A DNA stretch of 64,000 nucleotides from Maribacter spongiicola (GCF_004364165.1 NZ_SOAY01000015.1:30361-94360), one strand, 5' to 3'. Counted from the stretch's first letter, positions 49,668 through 58,843 are shown. Notes: generated by a model not told the origin, from the sequence alone. Numbers and translations: made by a program.

Positions 49668-49794
49668 ATTAAAAATTAAACAGATACGAGCTCAAAAAAG
49701 AAAATGATTTGCTTAGTTTCTCTCTTTATACTAGAAATGAAAGCATAATTTCCTATTTTTAACATTCAATTAATGTTGGCTTAAAGCCTTATAC

Positions 49795-51138
49795 ATGACC
49801 CAAGAAAAAAAGAACATTGCCATTATTGGCTCAGGCTTGGTAGGATCCTTGCTTGCTATATACTTGAAAAGATACGGACATCAAATTACGGTATTCGACA
49901 GAAGACCAGATATTAGAAATATAGAATTTTCTGGTCGATCCATAAATCTTGCAATGAGCAATAGAGGGTGGAATGCTTTGAGAGCTGTTGGTATTGAAGA
50001 AGAGATAAAAAAAATCGCCATACCCCTAGATAAGCGGGCAATGCATGTAATTGGCAAGCCAGAATATTATCAGAAATATGGTAAGGAAGGAGAGGCAATA
50101 TGGTCAATATCTCGTGGGGTACTGAATAAGCTCATGATTGATCTTGCCGAACAGAATGGAGTAGATTTTCGTTTCGAAGAAAAAGTTTGGGATATAGATT
50201 TACCAGAAGCCAAAGTGTTTACCGGTGAAAGCGAAAAAGGGGAGTGGACAGAGTACCCGTTCGATTTGGTATTTGGCTGCGACGGGGCATTTTCAAGAGT
50301 TCGTCATAAAATGCAACGACGTAGTAGATTTGATTATTCTCAGCGTTTTATCGACGTAGGTTATAAAGAACTGACCATACCACCGAATACAGATGGTTCA
50401 CATAAATTAGATAAACATTCTTTTCATATATGGCCACGCGGTAAATTCATGTTTATTGCCATGCCCAATTTGGATGGAAGCTTTACTTGTACATTATTTA
50501 TGCCATTTGAAGGTGATGTCTCTTTTGATAGCATAAAAACTAAAAAAGATGCGGTTCATTTCTTCAATACCTATTTCCCGAATGTAATGGGTGATATAGA
50601 AAATCTTATAGAAGATTTCTTTAAGAACCCCACTAGCGCAATGGTAACGATGAAATGCTATCCTTGGACCTATTGGGACAAAGTAGCCCTTGTAGGTGAC
50701 TCAGCGCATGCTGTAGTGCCATTTTACGGACAAGGAATGAATGCTGGCTTCGAAGATATTTTTGTGTTAGATGAAATTATAAAGGAATTCGGAGATGATT
50801 GGGGACGTATTTTTTCTACCTACCAAGAAAAACGCAAACCGAATGCAGATGCAATTGCAGAATTAAGCTATCGAAATTTTGTGGAAATGAGCAGTAAAAC
50901 TGCCGACACTAATTTCTTACTACAGAAAAAAATAGAAAAGCACTTTTCGGCAAAGCATCCAGAAAAATGGATACCTGCTTACAGTAGGGTAACATTCTCA
51001 AATAGACCTTATGCAGAAGCACTGGCAGAAGGCGATGCACAAGAAAATATTATGCAAGAAGTTATGAAACTGCCAAATATAGCAGAGAAATGGGATAGTG
51101 AAGAAGTTGAAAAACTAATGCTAAAGCTCATAGGGTAA
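49795..51138 (+). CDS. kmo: Kynurenine 3-monooxygenase (FAD-dependent)
   Basis: 447 aa. A class A flavoprotein hydroxylase that converts L-kynurenine to 3-hydroxykynurenine with NADPH and oxygen. The dinucleotide fold is G12-S-G14-L-V-G17 (IIGSGLVGSLLAIYLKR) with the FAD ribose acid in TVFDRRPD. The FAD/NAD(P)H motif is FGCDGAFSRVR, and the second FAD motif is VGD302SAHAVVPFYGQG. SGRSINLAMSNRGWNAL near residue 46 is characteristic of KMO. It ends directly against the convergent DUF4174 gene with no spacer. Its pathway partner kynureninase lies at 12436-13704. Confidence 0.95.
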   Translation: MTQEKKNIAIIGSGLVGSLLAIYLKRYGHQITVFDRRPDIRNIEFSGRSINLAMSNRGWNALRAVGIEEEIKKIAIPLDKRAMHVIGKPEYYQKYGKEGEAIWSISRGVLNKLMIDLAEQNGVDFRFEEKVWDIDLPEAKVFTGESEKGEWTEYPFDLVFGCDGAFSRVRHKMQRRSRFDYSQRFIDVGYKELTIPPNTDGSHKLDKHSFHIWPRGKFMFIAMPNLDGSFTCTLFMPFEGDVSFDSIKTKKDAVHFFNTYFPNVMGDIENLIEDFFKNPTSAMVTMKCYPWTYWDKVALVGDSAHAVVPFYGQGMNAGFEDIFVLDEIIKEFGDDWGRIFSTYQEKRKPNADAIAELSYRNFVEMSSKTADTNFLLQKKIEKHFSAKHPEKWIPAYSRVTFSNRPYAEALAEGDAQENIMQEVMKLPNIAEKWDSEEVEKLMLKLIG

Positions 51139-51552
51139 TTACTTATTATACCTCATTTCACTTTTGCGCATTGGCATACTATCTATTAAGTCAAGCAATT
51201 TTTCCAGGTTAAATGGGTATGTGGTTTTAGATTTAATTCCGCCATCCTTTCCTATTAAAATATAACCATCATATGTTTCTGGCAGTATGTCTGATTTTTT
51301 TATATCTGTAGGTATTTTATCAACGCTATATAATAGATTGTCTTTATAAACGAAAACGAGAATAGCTCTCTCAGAAAATTTAGAAGCATTATTATCTATA
51401 ATTTCTATGGTAGATTTTACATCGGCAGTATTAGTATCATTTTCATAAAGTATTACAATTCTATTTTTCCACTTGTAGTCCGATAAATCTTGAGCTTCCA
51501 TATTAAAACTATGCATTAGTATAAAAATGAAAATAATTTTTAAATATTTCAT
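51139..51552 (-). CDS. DUF4174 family exported protein
   Basis: 137 aa from ATG 51552 (MKYLKIIFIFILMHSFNMEAQ, a signal peptide); an ATG at 51558 would add two residues. The mature part is a thioredoxin-like alpha/beta domain of the DUF4174 type: WKNRIVILYENDTNTADVKS, ERAILVFVYKDN, DGYILIGKDGGIKSKTTYPF. No CxxC redox motif is present, so it is unlikely to be an oxidoreductase. Its function is unknown. The stop codon abuts that of kmo, and a terminator lies just upstream on the same strand. Confidence 0.75.
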   Translation of the reverse strand: MKYLKIIFIFILMHSFNMEAQDLSDYKWKNRIVILYENDTNTADVKSTIEIIDNNASKFSERAILVFVYKDNLLYSVDKIPTDIKKSDILPETYDGYILIGKDGGIKSKTTYPFNLEKLLDLIDSMPMRKSEMRYNK

Positions 51553-51570
51553 AGTCATGAAGTTAAACAA

Positions 51571-51602
51571 AAAAAAGCCATCTTTTTAAGATGGCTTTTT
51601 TA
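51571..51602 (-). terminator. Terminator after the zinc-ribbon-family gene
   Basis: AAAAAAGCCATCTT with its complement across a 3-base loop, with T-runs on both strands. It sits between the gene ending at 51624 and the DUF4174 start. Confidence 0.9.
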
Positions 51603-51623
51603 ATATATGATAATTGTTTGCTA

Positions 51624-52403
51624 TTATAATTTAGCAAACATTTTCTGCATTTTTTCGCTTTCCTCTTCAGCTAGAATAGGATCAACTAAAATACGACCAC
51701 TATGCTCATCTGTAATTATCTTCTTTCTTGAAGCAATTTCAACTTGAACCTGTGGTGGTATAGTAAAGAAAGAACCACCAGAAGCACCTCTTTCAATTGG
51801 CACAACAGCTAAACCATTCTTAACATTGTTCCGAATACGTGCATATGCCTTTACCAAACGCTCTTCAATTTTATCTTGAAATTTGATAGACTCTTCTAAT
51901 AACGCTTTTTCTTCTTTCTCAGTTTCAGCAAGAATAGCGTTCAATTCGCTTTTCTTATGCTTAAGGTGAGCTTCACGTTCAGATAAACGTTCTTTAGTTT
52001 CAGAAATAACCGCTTTCTTCTGGTCAATTTGAGCTTTGAATTCTTTAATGTTCTTTTCAGCTAATTGAATTTCCAATTCTTGAAACTCCAATTCTTTACT
52101 GATTGAATTAAATTCTCTACTGTTACGAACATTCTTTTGTTGCTCGCCGTATTTTTTAATTAAAGTCTTTGCTTCTTCAATAAGGTTCTTCTTAGCACCG
52201 ATTTCAAAATTGATATTTTCTAAATCAGATTTAAGTTTATCCATTCTCGTTTTTAGGCCAAGGACTTCATCTTCCAAATCTTCTACTTCTAAAGGTAGTT
52301 CACCACGAACATTCCTTATTTCATCAACCCTAGAATCAATTAATTGCAAATCATATAATGCTCTTAACTTTGCTTCAACAGATGAATCTTCTTTTTTTGC
52401 CAT
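51624..52403 (-). CDS. COG1579 coiled-coil protein with degenerate zinc ribbon
   Basis: 259 aa. Residues ~10-190 are a long helical hairpin (coiled coil: GLKTRMDKLKSDLENI, EFQELEIQLAEKNIKEFKAQ). The C-terminal part is the family's ribbon, RGASGGSFFTIPPQVQVEIA then KIITDEHSGRILVD. In typical members this reads CxxC...CxxC; here all four ligand positions are Ser, Ser, Asp and Ser, so no zinc site remains. From recall, other Flavobacteriia share the loss. Members are thought to bind nucleic acids or act in translation-related quality control, but the role is unclear. It starts one base after the Nif3-like stop and is transcribed with it. Confidence 0.88.
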   Translation of the reverse strand: MAKKEDSSVEAKLRALYDLQLIDSRVDEIRNVRGELPLEVEDLEDEVLGLKTRMDKLKSDLENINFEIGAKKNLIEEAKTLIKKYGEQQKNVRNSREFNSISKELEFQELEIQLAEKNIKEFKAQIDQKKAVISETKERLSEREAHLKHKKSELNAILAETEKEEKALLEESIKFQDKIEERLVKAYARIRNNVKNGLAVVPIERGASGGSFFTIPPQVQVEIASRKKIITDEHSGRILVDPILAEEESEKMQKMFAKL

Positions 52404-52404
52404 A

Positions 52405-53499
52405 TTAAAAATAATTGATGGGATTTGTTATACTTTCCGATAAATGGATTGCAAAATTAGGAATTTTTTTCGTAAGATAATCAACTAAAAGGTTTTTTGT
52501 AAACTGCTCAGTTTCAAAGTGTCCTATATCTGCCAAAACTATTTGGTTTTCAGCCTCGTAAAATTGGTGGTATTTAAGGTCTGCGGTAACAAATACGTCT
52601 GCTCCGGCTGCTTTTGCTGCGCCAATGGCAAAAGAGCCACTACCACCCAAAACGGCAACTTTTTTAATTTTTCGACCAAGTAAATTTGAATGTCTAACTA
52701 GGTTAGCGTTCATTTTTAGCTTTAAATGACTCAGAAAGTCTGTTTCGTTCATTTCATTTTCAAGTACCCCGATCATACCCATGCCAATATCTTGGTTCGT
52801 GTTTTCTATAGTTTGTATGTCATAGGCAACCTCTTCGTAAGGGTGCGTTTTTAGTAATGCTTGTAAAATGGCACGCTCTTCATTTTTACCGAAAATACAG
52901 GTAAGCATTGCTTCACGTTCTTTATGTGTTTTGCCTATTTCGCCTTTTACGGGGTTGGCATCTTCATTCGCTTTGTAAGTACCTGTGCCTTCATGAAAAA
53001 AGCTACAGTTCGAATACTTGCCTATGTCACCTGCGCCGGCAGAAAATAAGGCATTTTTGACTTCTTCTAGATTATCTGTCGGAATATAGGTAGTTAGTTT
53101 TTTAATAGTTCCTTTTTGTGGGATGAGAATTTTGGTGTTTTTTAAACCTAGAGCCTCACAAATTTTAGCATTAACTCCATTTTTAGCATTGTCCAATGCG
53201 GTATGGTTTGAGTATATGGCGATGTCATTTTTAATCGCTTTAATAACCACACGTTCCACATAATTTTTACCCGTAATTTTTTTTAATCCCCCAAAAATAA
53301 TAGGATGAAAACTTACGATTAAATTACATTTTTTGGTAATGGCTTCATCAATAACATTTTCTAAAGTATCTAGAGTAACGAGTACTCCGCTGACTTCTGC
53401 AGAAGCGTTACCGACTAACAACCCTACATTGTCAAAATCTTCGGCATAGGTCAAAGGAGCGAACTCTTCTAAAATTTGGGTAATGTCTTTTACGGTCAT
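52405..53499 (-). CDS. Nif3-like dinuclear metal-centre protein
   Basis: 364 aa from ATG 53499 (MTVKDITQILEEFAPL, the usual family start). The ATG at 53523 lies inside the -7 box and is rejected. The two-metal site residues are in SFHPIIFGG, YSNHTALD and DIGHFETEQF (N- and C-terminal halves), and an inserted PII-like domain covers ~130-240 (TYIPTDNLEEVKNALFSAGAGDIGKYS). It forms hexameric rings and is related to GTP cyclohydrolase 1 type 2 by name only; the biochemical role is unknown. It is the first gene of the operon with the zinc-ribbon-family protein, and shares a short divergent spacer with lpxK. Confidence 0.92.
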   Translation of the reverse strand: MTVKDITQILEEFAPLTYAEDFDNVGLLVGNASAEVSGVLVTLDTLENVIDEAITKKCNLIVSFHPIIFGGLKKITGKNYVERVVIKAIKNDIAIYSNHTALDNAKNGVNAKICEALGLKNTKILIPQKGTIKKLTTYIPTDNLEEVKNALFSAGAGDIGKYSNCSFFHEGTGTYKANEDANPVKGEIGKTHKEREAMLTCIFGKNEERAILQALLKTHPYEEVAYDIQTIENTNQDIGMGMIGVLENEMNETDFLSHLKLKMNANLVRHSNLLGRKIKKVAVLGGSGSFAIGAAKAAGADVFVTADLKYHQFYEAENQIVLADIGHFETEQFTKNLLVDYLTKKIPNFAIHLSESITNPINYF

Positions 53500-53520
53500 T
53501 TTATTGAAAAATAAGATATT

Positions 53521-53528
53521 CAAAGATA
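53521..53528 (-). promoter_or_regulatory. Putative -7 box (TATCTTTG) for the Nif3-like gene
   Basis: A perfect TAnnTTTG on the minus strand overlaps the alternative upstream start at 53523. Transcription would start near 53514, giving a 15-base leader to ATG 53499. Confidence 0.5.
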
Positions 53529-53549
53529 AATTATTATAATTTCGTTCTG

Positions 53550-54551
53550 ATGCAGGTGTTACGAAAACTTCTTTTTCCTATTTCATTAATATACGGGTTG
53601 ATTGTCTTTCTTAGAAATCGATTTTACGATGTTGGTATTTTTTCATCACGGCAGTTTGCTACAAAAACCATTTGTGTAGGTAACTTAAGCGTTGGCGGAA
53701 CAGGCAAGACGCCTATGATCGAGCTATTGGTGCGAGAGCTTTCTGAGAATTATAATGTAGCCATTTTAAGTAGGGGTTATAAAAGGAAGTCAGAAGGATT
53801 TTTGCTTTCTACTGAGCAAACTACTGTTGAAGAATTGGGTGATGAACCATTTCAGATAAAAACCAAATTCCCTAAAATAACGGTTGCCGTTGATGCGGAT
53901 AGAAGAAATGGAATTAGTCAGTTGGAGAAATTGATTGGTCCAGATGTTATTTTGCTCGATGATGCTTTTCAACATAGAAAAGTAAAAGCTGGTTTTTCAA
54001 TTTTGTTGACTTCCTATGATAATTTGTATAGTAAAGATTGGTACCTACCAACGGGAGATTTAAGAGACTCTAAAAGAGAAGCGGGTAGGGCAGATTTAAT
54101 TGTAGTGACCAAATGCCCTACTAACTTGTTGTCATCAGAAAAAAACAAGATTAGGGAAAGTTTACATTCTAAACCCCATCAAAAAGTATTGTTCAGCTAT
54201 TTGTCTTATAATACAGAGCTGAAGGGTGATATATTGACTTTGGATACGCTGAAAGTAAAAAATGTGACTTTGGTAACCGGTATTGCCAATCCTGCTCCGT
54301 TAGTAAAGTTTTTAAATTCGGAAGGAATTACGTTTGAGCATTTAAAGTACAAAGACCACCATTTCTTTACAGATCAAGAAATTGATGTTTTAAAAGAAAA
54401 AGAATGTATTCTTACTACAGAAAAGGATTTTGTGCGTTTAGAAACTAAGTTAACGAACTTAAGTTATATAGAAGTAAAACATGAGTTTTTTGATAATACC
54501 ATCGAACTTATGAAAAAGGAATTACTAAAATTTATGACAACGATTTCTTAG
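53550..54551 (+). CDS. lpxK: Tetraacyldisaccharide 4'-kinase
   Basis: 333 aa. It phosphorylates the 4' position of the lipid A disaccharide at the inner membrane. The N terminus has a membrane-associated helix (LLFPISLIYGLIVFLRNRFYD), then the P-loop NLSVGGTGKTPMIELL (GGTGKT at 49-54), SRGYKRKSEGF, DEPFQIKTKF, and DVILLDDAFQHRKVK, which are LpxK hallmarks. HHFFTDQEID and TEKDFVRL occur near the C terminus. It is divergent from the Nif3-like gene and its 3' end overlaps the convergent histidine-kinase gene by 20 bases. Confidence 0.95.
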   Translation: MQVLRKLLFPISLIYGLIVFLRNRFYDVGIFSSRQFATKTICVGNLSVGGTGKTPMIELLVRELSENYNVAILSRGYKRKSEGFLLSTEQTTVEELGDEPFQIKTKFPKITVAVDADRRNGISQLEKLIGPDVILLDDAFQHRKVKAGFSILLTSYDNLYSKDWYLPTGDLRDSKREAGRADLIVVTKCPTNLLSSEKNKIRESLHSKPHQKVLFSYLSYNTELKGDILTLDTLKVKNVTLVTGIANPAPLVKFLNSEGITFEHLKYKDHHFFTDQEIDVLKEKECILTTEKDFVRLETKLTNLSYIEVKHEFFDNTIELMKKELLKFMTTIS

Positions 54552-56751
54552 CTCTTTTGTCAAAAATATTCTCCCCTATCTTTTGATAAAAAATTTCTGG
54601 CTTAAAAGGTTTAGTGACAACATCGTTGCAACCAGCAGCATAAAAGCTTTCTAAACTATCATCTAGAGAAATAGCCGTTAAAGCAATAATCGGTGTGTCT
54701 TGATTAAATTTTCTAATTTCAATGGTAGCTTCTTCACCACTAATACCCGGCATATGAATATCCATTAAAATAGCGTCGTACACATTCTCCTGCGCGGCAG
54801 TAATCGCCTCATGTCCATTATTTGCTATATCACTCGTCATATCTCTTTTAGTGAGCATCTTCTTGGTAATGACCTGATTTATCTTGTTGTCTTCAACGAT
54901 AAGAAGGTGCAGCCCTTTAAAATCATAATCTTTGGGGGTAATTTCGAATGAAATATCTTCAGAAGTACTGTCAATGCTCTTCATTTTAATCTCAAAGAAA
55001 AAAGAACTTCCTTCGTCTAATGTACTTTCAAGCTCAATTTGACTTTTGAATAGACTTAATAGGCTTTTTACAATAGTTAAACCTAAGCCAGTACCACCAT
55101 ATTCCCTGTTAATTTGAATAGAACCTTGCTCAAATCCCTCGAAAATACTTTTCTGCTTTTCTTTAGAGATGCCTATACCATTATCTTTAACTTCAAAATA
55201 TATGGTGACATCATCTTCGACTTTGTTCAATAATTTAGCGATAACCTTAACTTCTCCTCCTCTGGTAAACTTAATAGAGTTACCAATTAAGTTCATGAAT
55301 ATTTGAGAAAGTTTTAGTGGATCGCTCACTAAATTAGTTGGTATATCAGCATCGTATTCCAAGGTCAATTGGGTCTTGTTCGACTTTGCACTTTGCCCTA
55401 AAGAATTTATAACCTCATTAATAACCTTGTTAAGATTGAACTCCATATTTAGGGGTTCTAACTTATTGGCATCAATTTTATTAATATGTAGAATGTCATT
55501 TATAAAATTAAGTAAATAATCTCCAGAGAATTTTAGTGCCTTTAAATGTTCCTTTTGATGCTCTTCTGGGTCTTCTTCTAACAAAAGGTGGGTTAAACCG
55601 GTAACAGCGTAAAGTGGTGTTCTAAGTTCATGACTAACAGTAGAAAGAAAGTTTGTTTTCGCTTCCATGGCTTGTACGGCGCCATCACGAGCAATTTGTA
55701 ATTCTTTATTTTTAGTCTGTAAAAGGTCGTTTGTCTTTAATTTTATTTGGTTGTTTCTGTAAAGCGTTACAGCCAATAGTGAAATAATGATTAAAAATGC
55801 AGATGTTAGTATCGCGGTAAGTTCTGATCTATTTTGAGACTCGGTAAGTTCTTCTATTTTCTTTTCTTGACGTGCTATTTCTTCCGTTTTATAATCATCT
55901 CTAATCTTATCAGCAGTTTTAGCTTCAATTATATTCTTATCAATATTGAATATCGAATCTTTTAATTGTACTAGATTTTGGGTGTTTACAAGTGATTTTT
56001 GATATAAGCCCAGTCTTTCATATACCGAAGATAAAAGTGTATTTGCATTTTTGATATCTTCTAAAAAACGGTTGTCAGTAGCGAGGCTCAAAGCATTTTC
56101 ACCATTTTTCGCAGCTTCAGATAAGTTGTCTGATTTTAAATTTAGTTCTGCAAGCGTTAAATATGCCTGAGTAGTAAGATATTCTTTTTCGTAGATATCC
56201 GTATTAATAATAAGCGAGTTTAAGTTTTTTGATGCACTATCAAATTTTTCTAAACTGAGGTAAACTTTTGCCTCGGTTAACAGTAGATTGTTATAGAAAT
56301 TACGATCGTTATTTAACTGTTTTGCTTCGTTTAGCATGAATAATGCCTGAAAATTTCTATCGCTCCTATGCAATAGAATAGCTTCAATATACTTGTGCAT
56401 TCCGTCGCCATAAGGGTATTCGACATCTTTTAATAATACACTTGCGCGATCCCAGTAAAATTCGGTATCACCTTCTTTATCTATTTTTAAATAAAGCAAA
56501 GCCAACTCGTGTAAGCTGTCTATAAGTCCCTTTATATCCTCACCTTTTTCAGCCTCGTTCGCGGCAGTGTTTAAAGTCTCAAGGGCAAGGTCTATTTTAT
56601 CTTGATTCTTGAATTTTCTTGCTTGATCGAAATAAGGTTGTATATCTGTTTTTTGAATTTGATCTTGTGAGAATAGGGCAGTGGTAGTCGCCAAAATTAC
56701 AATGGGGACTAGTAAAATTTTAAGTGCTTTATTTAAAAATAAAATCTTCAA
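54532..56751 (-). CDS. Hybrid sensor histidine kinase with TPR sensor domain
   Basis: 739 aa from a TTG start at 56749-56751. Signal peptide-like N terminus (ending FSQ, residue ~29); TPR-like helices ~35-270 in the periplasm; coiled coil ~275-308; one transmembrane helix ~313-331; HisKA with H374 (STVSHELRTPLYAV); HATPase with N-box (FMNLIGNSIKF), DNGIGI at 523-528 and GGTGLGL at 552-558; receiver domain with D664 (ILMDIHMPGI) and K714 (TKPF). The phosphate would move from H374 to D664, with no separate output domain here. The start overlaps the stop of the GAPDH gene by four bases (TTGA), so they are coupled. Confidence 0.9.
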   Translation of the reverse strand: MKILFLNKALKILLVPIVILATTTALFSQDQIQKTDIQPYFDQARKFKNQDKIDLALETLNTAANEAEKGEDIKGLIDSLHELALLYLKIDKEGDTEFYWDRASVLLKDVEYPYGDGMHKYIEAILLHRSDRNFQALFMLNEAKQLNNDRNFYNNLLLTEAKVYLSLEKFDSASKNLNSLIINTDIYEKEYLTTQAYLTLAELNLKSDNLSEAAKNGENALSLATDNRFLEDIKNANTLLSSVYERLGLYQKSLVNTQNLVQLKDSIFNIDKNIIEAKTADKIRDDYKTEEIARQEKKIEELTESQNRSELTAILTSAFLIIISLLAVTLYRNNQIKLKTNDLLQTKNKELQIARDGAVQAMEAKTNFLSTVSHELRTPLYAVTGLTHLLLEEDPEEHQKEHLKALKFSGDYLLNFINDILHINKIDANKLEPLNMEFNLNKVINEVINSLGQSAKSNKTQLTLEYDADIPTNLVSDPLKLSQIFMNLIGNSIKFTRGGEVKVIAKLLNKVEDDVTIYFEVKDNGIGISKEKQKSIFEGFEQGSIQINREYGGTGLGLTIVKSLLSLFKSQIELESTLDEGSSFFFEIKMKSIDSTSEDISFEITPKDYDFKGLHLLIVEDNKINQVITKKMLTKRDMTSDIANNGHEAITAAQENVYDAILMDIHMPGISGEEATIEIRKFNQDTPIIALTAISLDDSLESFYAAGCNDVVTKPFKPEIFYQKIGENIFDKRAKKSLS

Positions 56752-57758
56752 ATATAATTTTTAGTACTAATAAAATTAATTAAATCTATGATTCTGCTGC
56801 TATATCCGGTTTCGTTATCGTACCAGCCGATAATTTTGACCATTTTTCCTATTACGGAAGTCATCAAAGAATCAAACGTACAAGAATAGCAACTATTGTT
56901 TATATCAATAGAAACTATTGGATCACTGGTGTAGTGTACAATATTTTTAAACTGATTTTTTGAAGCTTTCTCAAATGTAGAGTTTATTTCTTCAATACTT
57001 GTAGTGCGTTTTACATTCAAAGTAATATCGGTCAACGAACCATTCGGTACCGGTACCCTAATGCCACAACCCCCAATAGTATCTGCCAATTCTGGAAATA
57101 TTTTGGTCAATGCTTTTGCTGCACCAGTGGTTGTTGGCACTATAGATTGTGATGCTGCTCGGGCTCTCCTTAGATCTCTATGTGGTTGATCGTGTAAACT
57201 TTGGTCTGTGGTGTAAGAATGTATCGTTGTTATATATGCCTGTTCAATTCCGCACAAATCATTGATAATCTTTATCATTGGCGCAGCATTGTTGGTGGTG
57301 CAAGACGCATTAGATATAATATCATCAGATTTTGTCAATGTATTTTCATTAATACCAAAGACAATCATTTTAATATCATCTTCGGTAGGTGGTACGGACA
57401 AAATAACTTTTTTAGCACCATTTTTAATATGTAAAGCTAACGTTTCTCTGTCCTTGAATTTACCGGTACATTCTACAACCAGGTCAACTGCCGTAGAAGA
57501 CCAATTTATTTTAGAGGGGTGAGATTCGTTAAAAAGTGCTATCGCTTTATCATTAACGATAATATGCTTTTCGTCATGAGAGATATTAAGCGGCGAAGTA
57601 CCATGTATACTATCATATTTTAATAAATGTGAAAGTGTACGGGTGTCTGCCAAATCATTAATGGCAACCACATTTAAATTTTCATGAGTTTGCATAAGCC
57701 GAAATAGGGTTCTACCTATTCTTCCAAAACCATTAATGCCTATGTTCAGTTTTTGCAT
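56748..57758 (-). CDS. gap: Type I glyceraldehyde-3-phosphate dehydrogenase
   Basis: 336 aa. It oxidises glyceraldehyde 3-phosphate to 1,3-bisphosphoglycerate. NAD-binding GINGFGRIGR at ~7-16; D35 in INDLADTRTL fits the NAD-selecting aspartate; catalytic C153 in SNASCTTNNAAP and H180 in TTIHSYTTDQ. LRRARAASQSIVPTTTGAAKA and GWYDNETGY are standard. The sequence after the catalytic cysteine (NNAAP instead of the common NCLAP) is a little unusual. It is cotranscribed with the hybrid kinase, which overlaps its end. It may be a secondary GAPDH paralog rather than the main glycolytic one. Confidence 0.93.
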   Translation of the reverse strand: MQKLNIGINGFGRIGRTLFRLMQTHENLNVVAINDLADTRTLSHLLKYDSIHGTSPLNISHDEKHIIVNDKAIALFNESHPSKINWSSTAVDLVVECTGKFKDRETLALHIKNGAKKVILSVPPTEDDIKMIVFGINENTLTKSDDIISNASCTTNNAAPMIKIINDLCGIEQAYITTIHSYTTDQSLHDQPHRDLRRARAASQSIVPTTTGAAKALTKIFPELADTIGGCGIRVPVPNGSLTDITLNVKRTTSIEEINSTFEKASKNQFKNIVHYTSDPIVSIDINNSCYSCTFDSLMTSVIGKMVKIIGWYDNETGYSSRIIDLINFISTKNYI

Positions 57759-57790
57759 TATTTACCGATAAGTGTGTTCAATTAATACAA

Positions 57791-57815
57791 ATAGTTCTCA
57801 TTAAATGAGAACTAT
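57791..57815. repeat. 25-bp perfect palindrome between lipA and gap
   Basis: ATAGTTCTCATT and its exact complement flank one base (57803). It lies 33 bases before the GAPDH start and 45 bases after the lipA stop. A second hairpin, TTCTTAG with its complement, is at 57822-57843. It could be a weak terminator for lipA or an operator for the gap operon; the sequence does not decide. Confidence 0.65.
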
Positions 57816-57859
57816 TAATTTTTCTTAGAATAGTTACTAAGAATTATGTTCTTAAAGGT

Positions 57860-58735
57860 TTATAGAATATGCTTGTGTGCTTTGTAAGAAGATCTAACTA
57901 AGGCACCGCTTTCAACATGTCTAAAGCCCATTTCAAGACCTATATCTTCATATTTCTTAAATTGCTCAGGAGTAATAAATTCCTTAACAGGAAGATGTTT
58001 TTTAGATGGTTGCAGGTACTGACCTATAGTAACAACATCAACATCTGCATTGCGCAAATCTGCTAATGTTGTAATAACTTCATCTTCGTGTTCACCAAGA
58101 CCTAGCATAATACCAGATTTAGTTCTATTGATACCTTGCTTTTTTAAGTAGTTAAGTGCTTCAAGACTACGTTCGTATTTTGCTTGTATACGTACTTCTC
58201 TAGTAAGTCTTTTAACAGTTTCCATATTATGTGAAACAACTTCAGGAGAAACGTCAACAATTCTATCTAAATGCTTTTCTATACCTTGAAAATCAGGAAT
58301 TAGAGTTTCTAAAGTTGTAGTAGGGTTCATTCTACGTATCGCCTTCACGGTTTCTGCCCAAATGATAGAACCCATGTCTTTAAGGTCATCTCTGTCAACA
58401 GATGTAATTACAGCGTGCTTAATACCCATAATTTTTATAGATCTAGCAACCTTTTCAGGTTCTGCCCAATCTACATTTTCAGGTCTACCGGTTTTAACAC
58501 CACAGAATCCGCATGATCTGGTACAAACATTACCTAATATCATAAAAGTAGCGGTACCTTCACCCCAGCATTCACCCATGTTAGGGCAACTACCACTAGT
58601 GCAAATAGTATGTAGGTCATACTTATCTACCAAACCTCTAAGCTGAGTGTATTTCTTACCCGTAGGTAATTTTACTCTAAGCCATTTCGGTTTACCTTTT
58701 GGTGGGGCAACATTTTCTTTTAAAACTGTAGACAT
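57860..58735 (-). CDS. lipA: Lipoyl synthase
   Basis: 291 aa. A radical SAM enzyme that inserts two sulfur atoms into octanoyl groups on the pyruvate and 2-oxoglutarate dehydrogenase subunits and GcvH. The auxiliary cluster ligands are C45-x4-C50-x5-C56 ([12 protein letters not shown]), the radical SAM ligands C71-x3-C75-x2-C78 (CTRSCGFC), and the C-terminal R281-S-S-Y motif supplies the serine ligand. The start follows a short leader from a good -7 box. It stands as a single gene; no lipB is next to it in the window. Confidence 0.96.
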   Translation of the reverse strand: MSTVLKENVAPPKGKPKWLRVKLPTGKKYTQLRGLVDKYDLHTICTSGSCPNMGECWGEGTATFMILGNVCTRSCGFCGVKTGRPENVDWAEPEKVARSIKIMGIKHAVITSVDRDDLKDMGSIIWAETVKAIRRMNPTTTLETLIPDFQGIEKHLDRIVDVSPEVVSHNMETVKRLTREVRIQAKYERSLEALNYLKKQGINRTKSGIMLGLGEHEDEVITTLADLRNADVDVVTIGQYLQPSKKHLPVKEFITPEQFKKYEDIGLEMGFRHVESGALVRSSYKAHKHIL

Positions 58736-58750
58736 GCTCTAAATTTTATA

Positions 58751-58758
58751 CAAATATA
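58751..58758 (-). promoter_or_regulatory. Putative -7 box (TATATTTG) for lipA
   Basis: A perfect TAnnTTTG on the minus strand, 16 bases ahead of the ATG at 58735, giving a ~9-base leader. Confidence 0.5.
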
Positions 58759-58843
58759 CGAACTAAAAAAGTGAGGGTAAAGCAGAATTACCTAATGCAC
58801 AAATGAGTTCTAAATTATGAGAAATTTCTTAATGAACTGTAGT

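Noticed and set aside
51559-51570. TTG start at 51570 for the DUF4174 gene
   Set aside because: It sits at the edge of the terminator hairpin; the ATG at 51552 gives a clean signal peptide.
53500-53523. Longer start (ATG 53523) for the Nif3-like gene
   Set aside because: It falls inside the TATCTTTG box; the family usually begins MTVKDI, which is the ATG at 53499.
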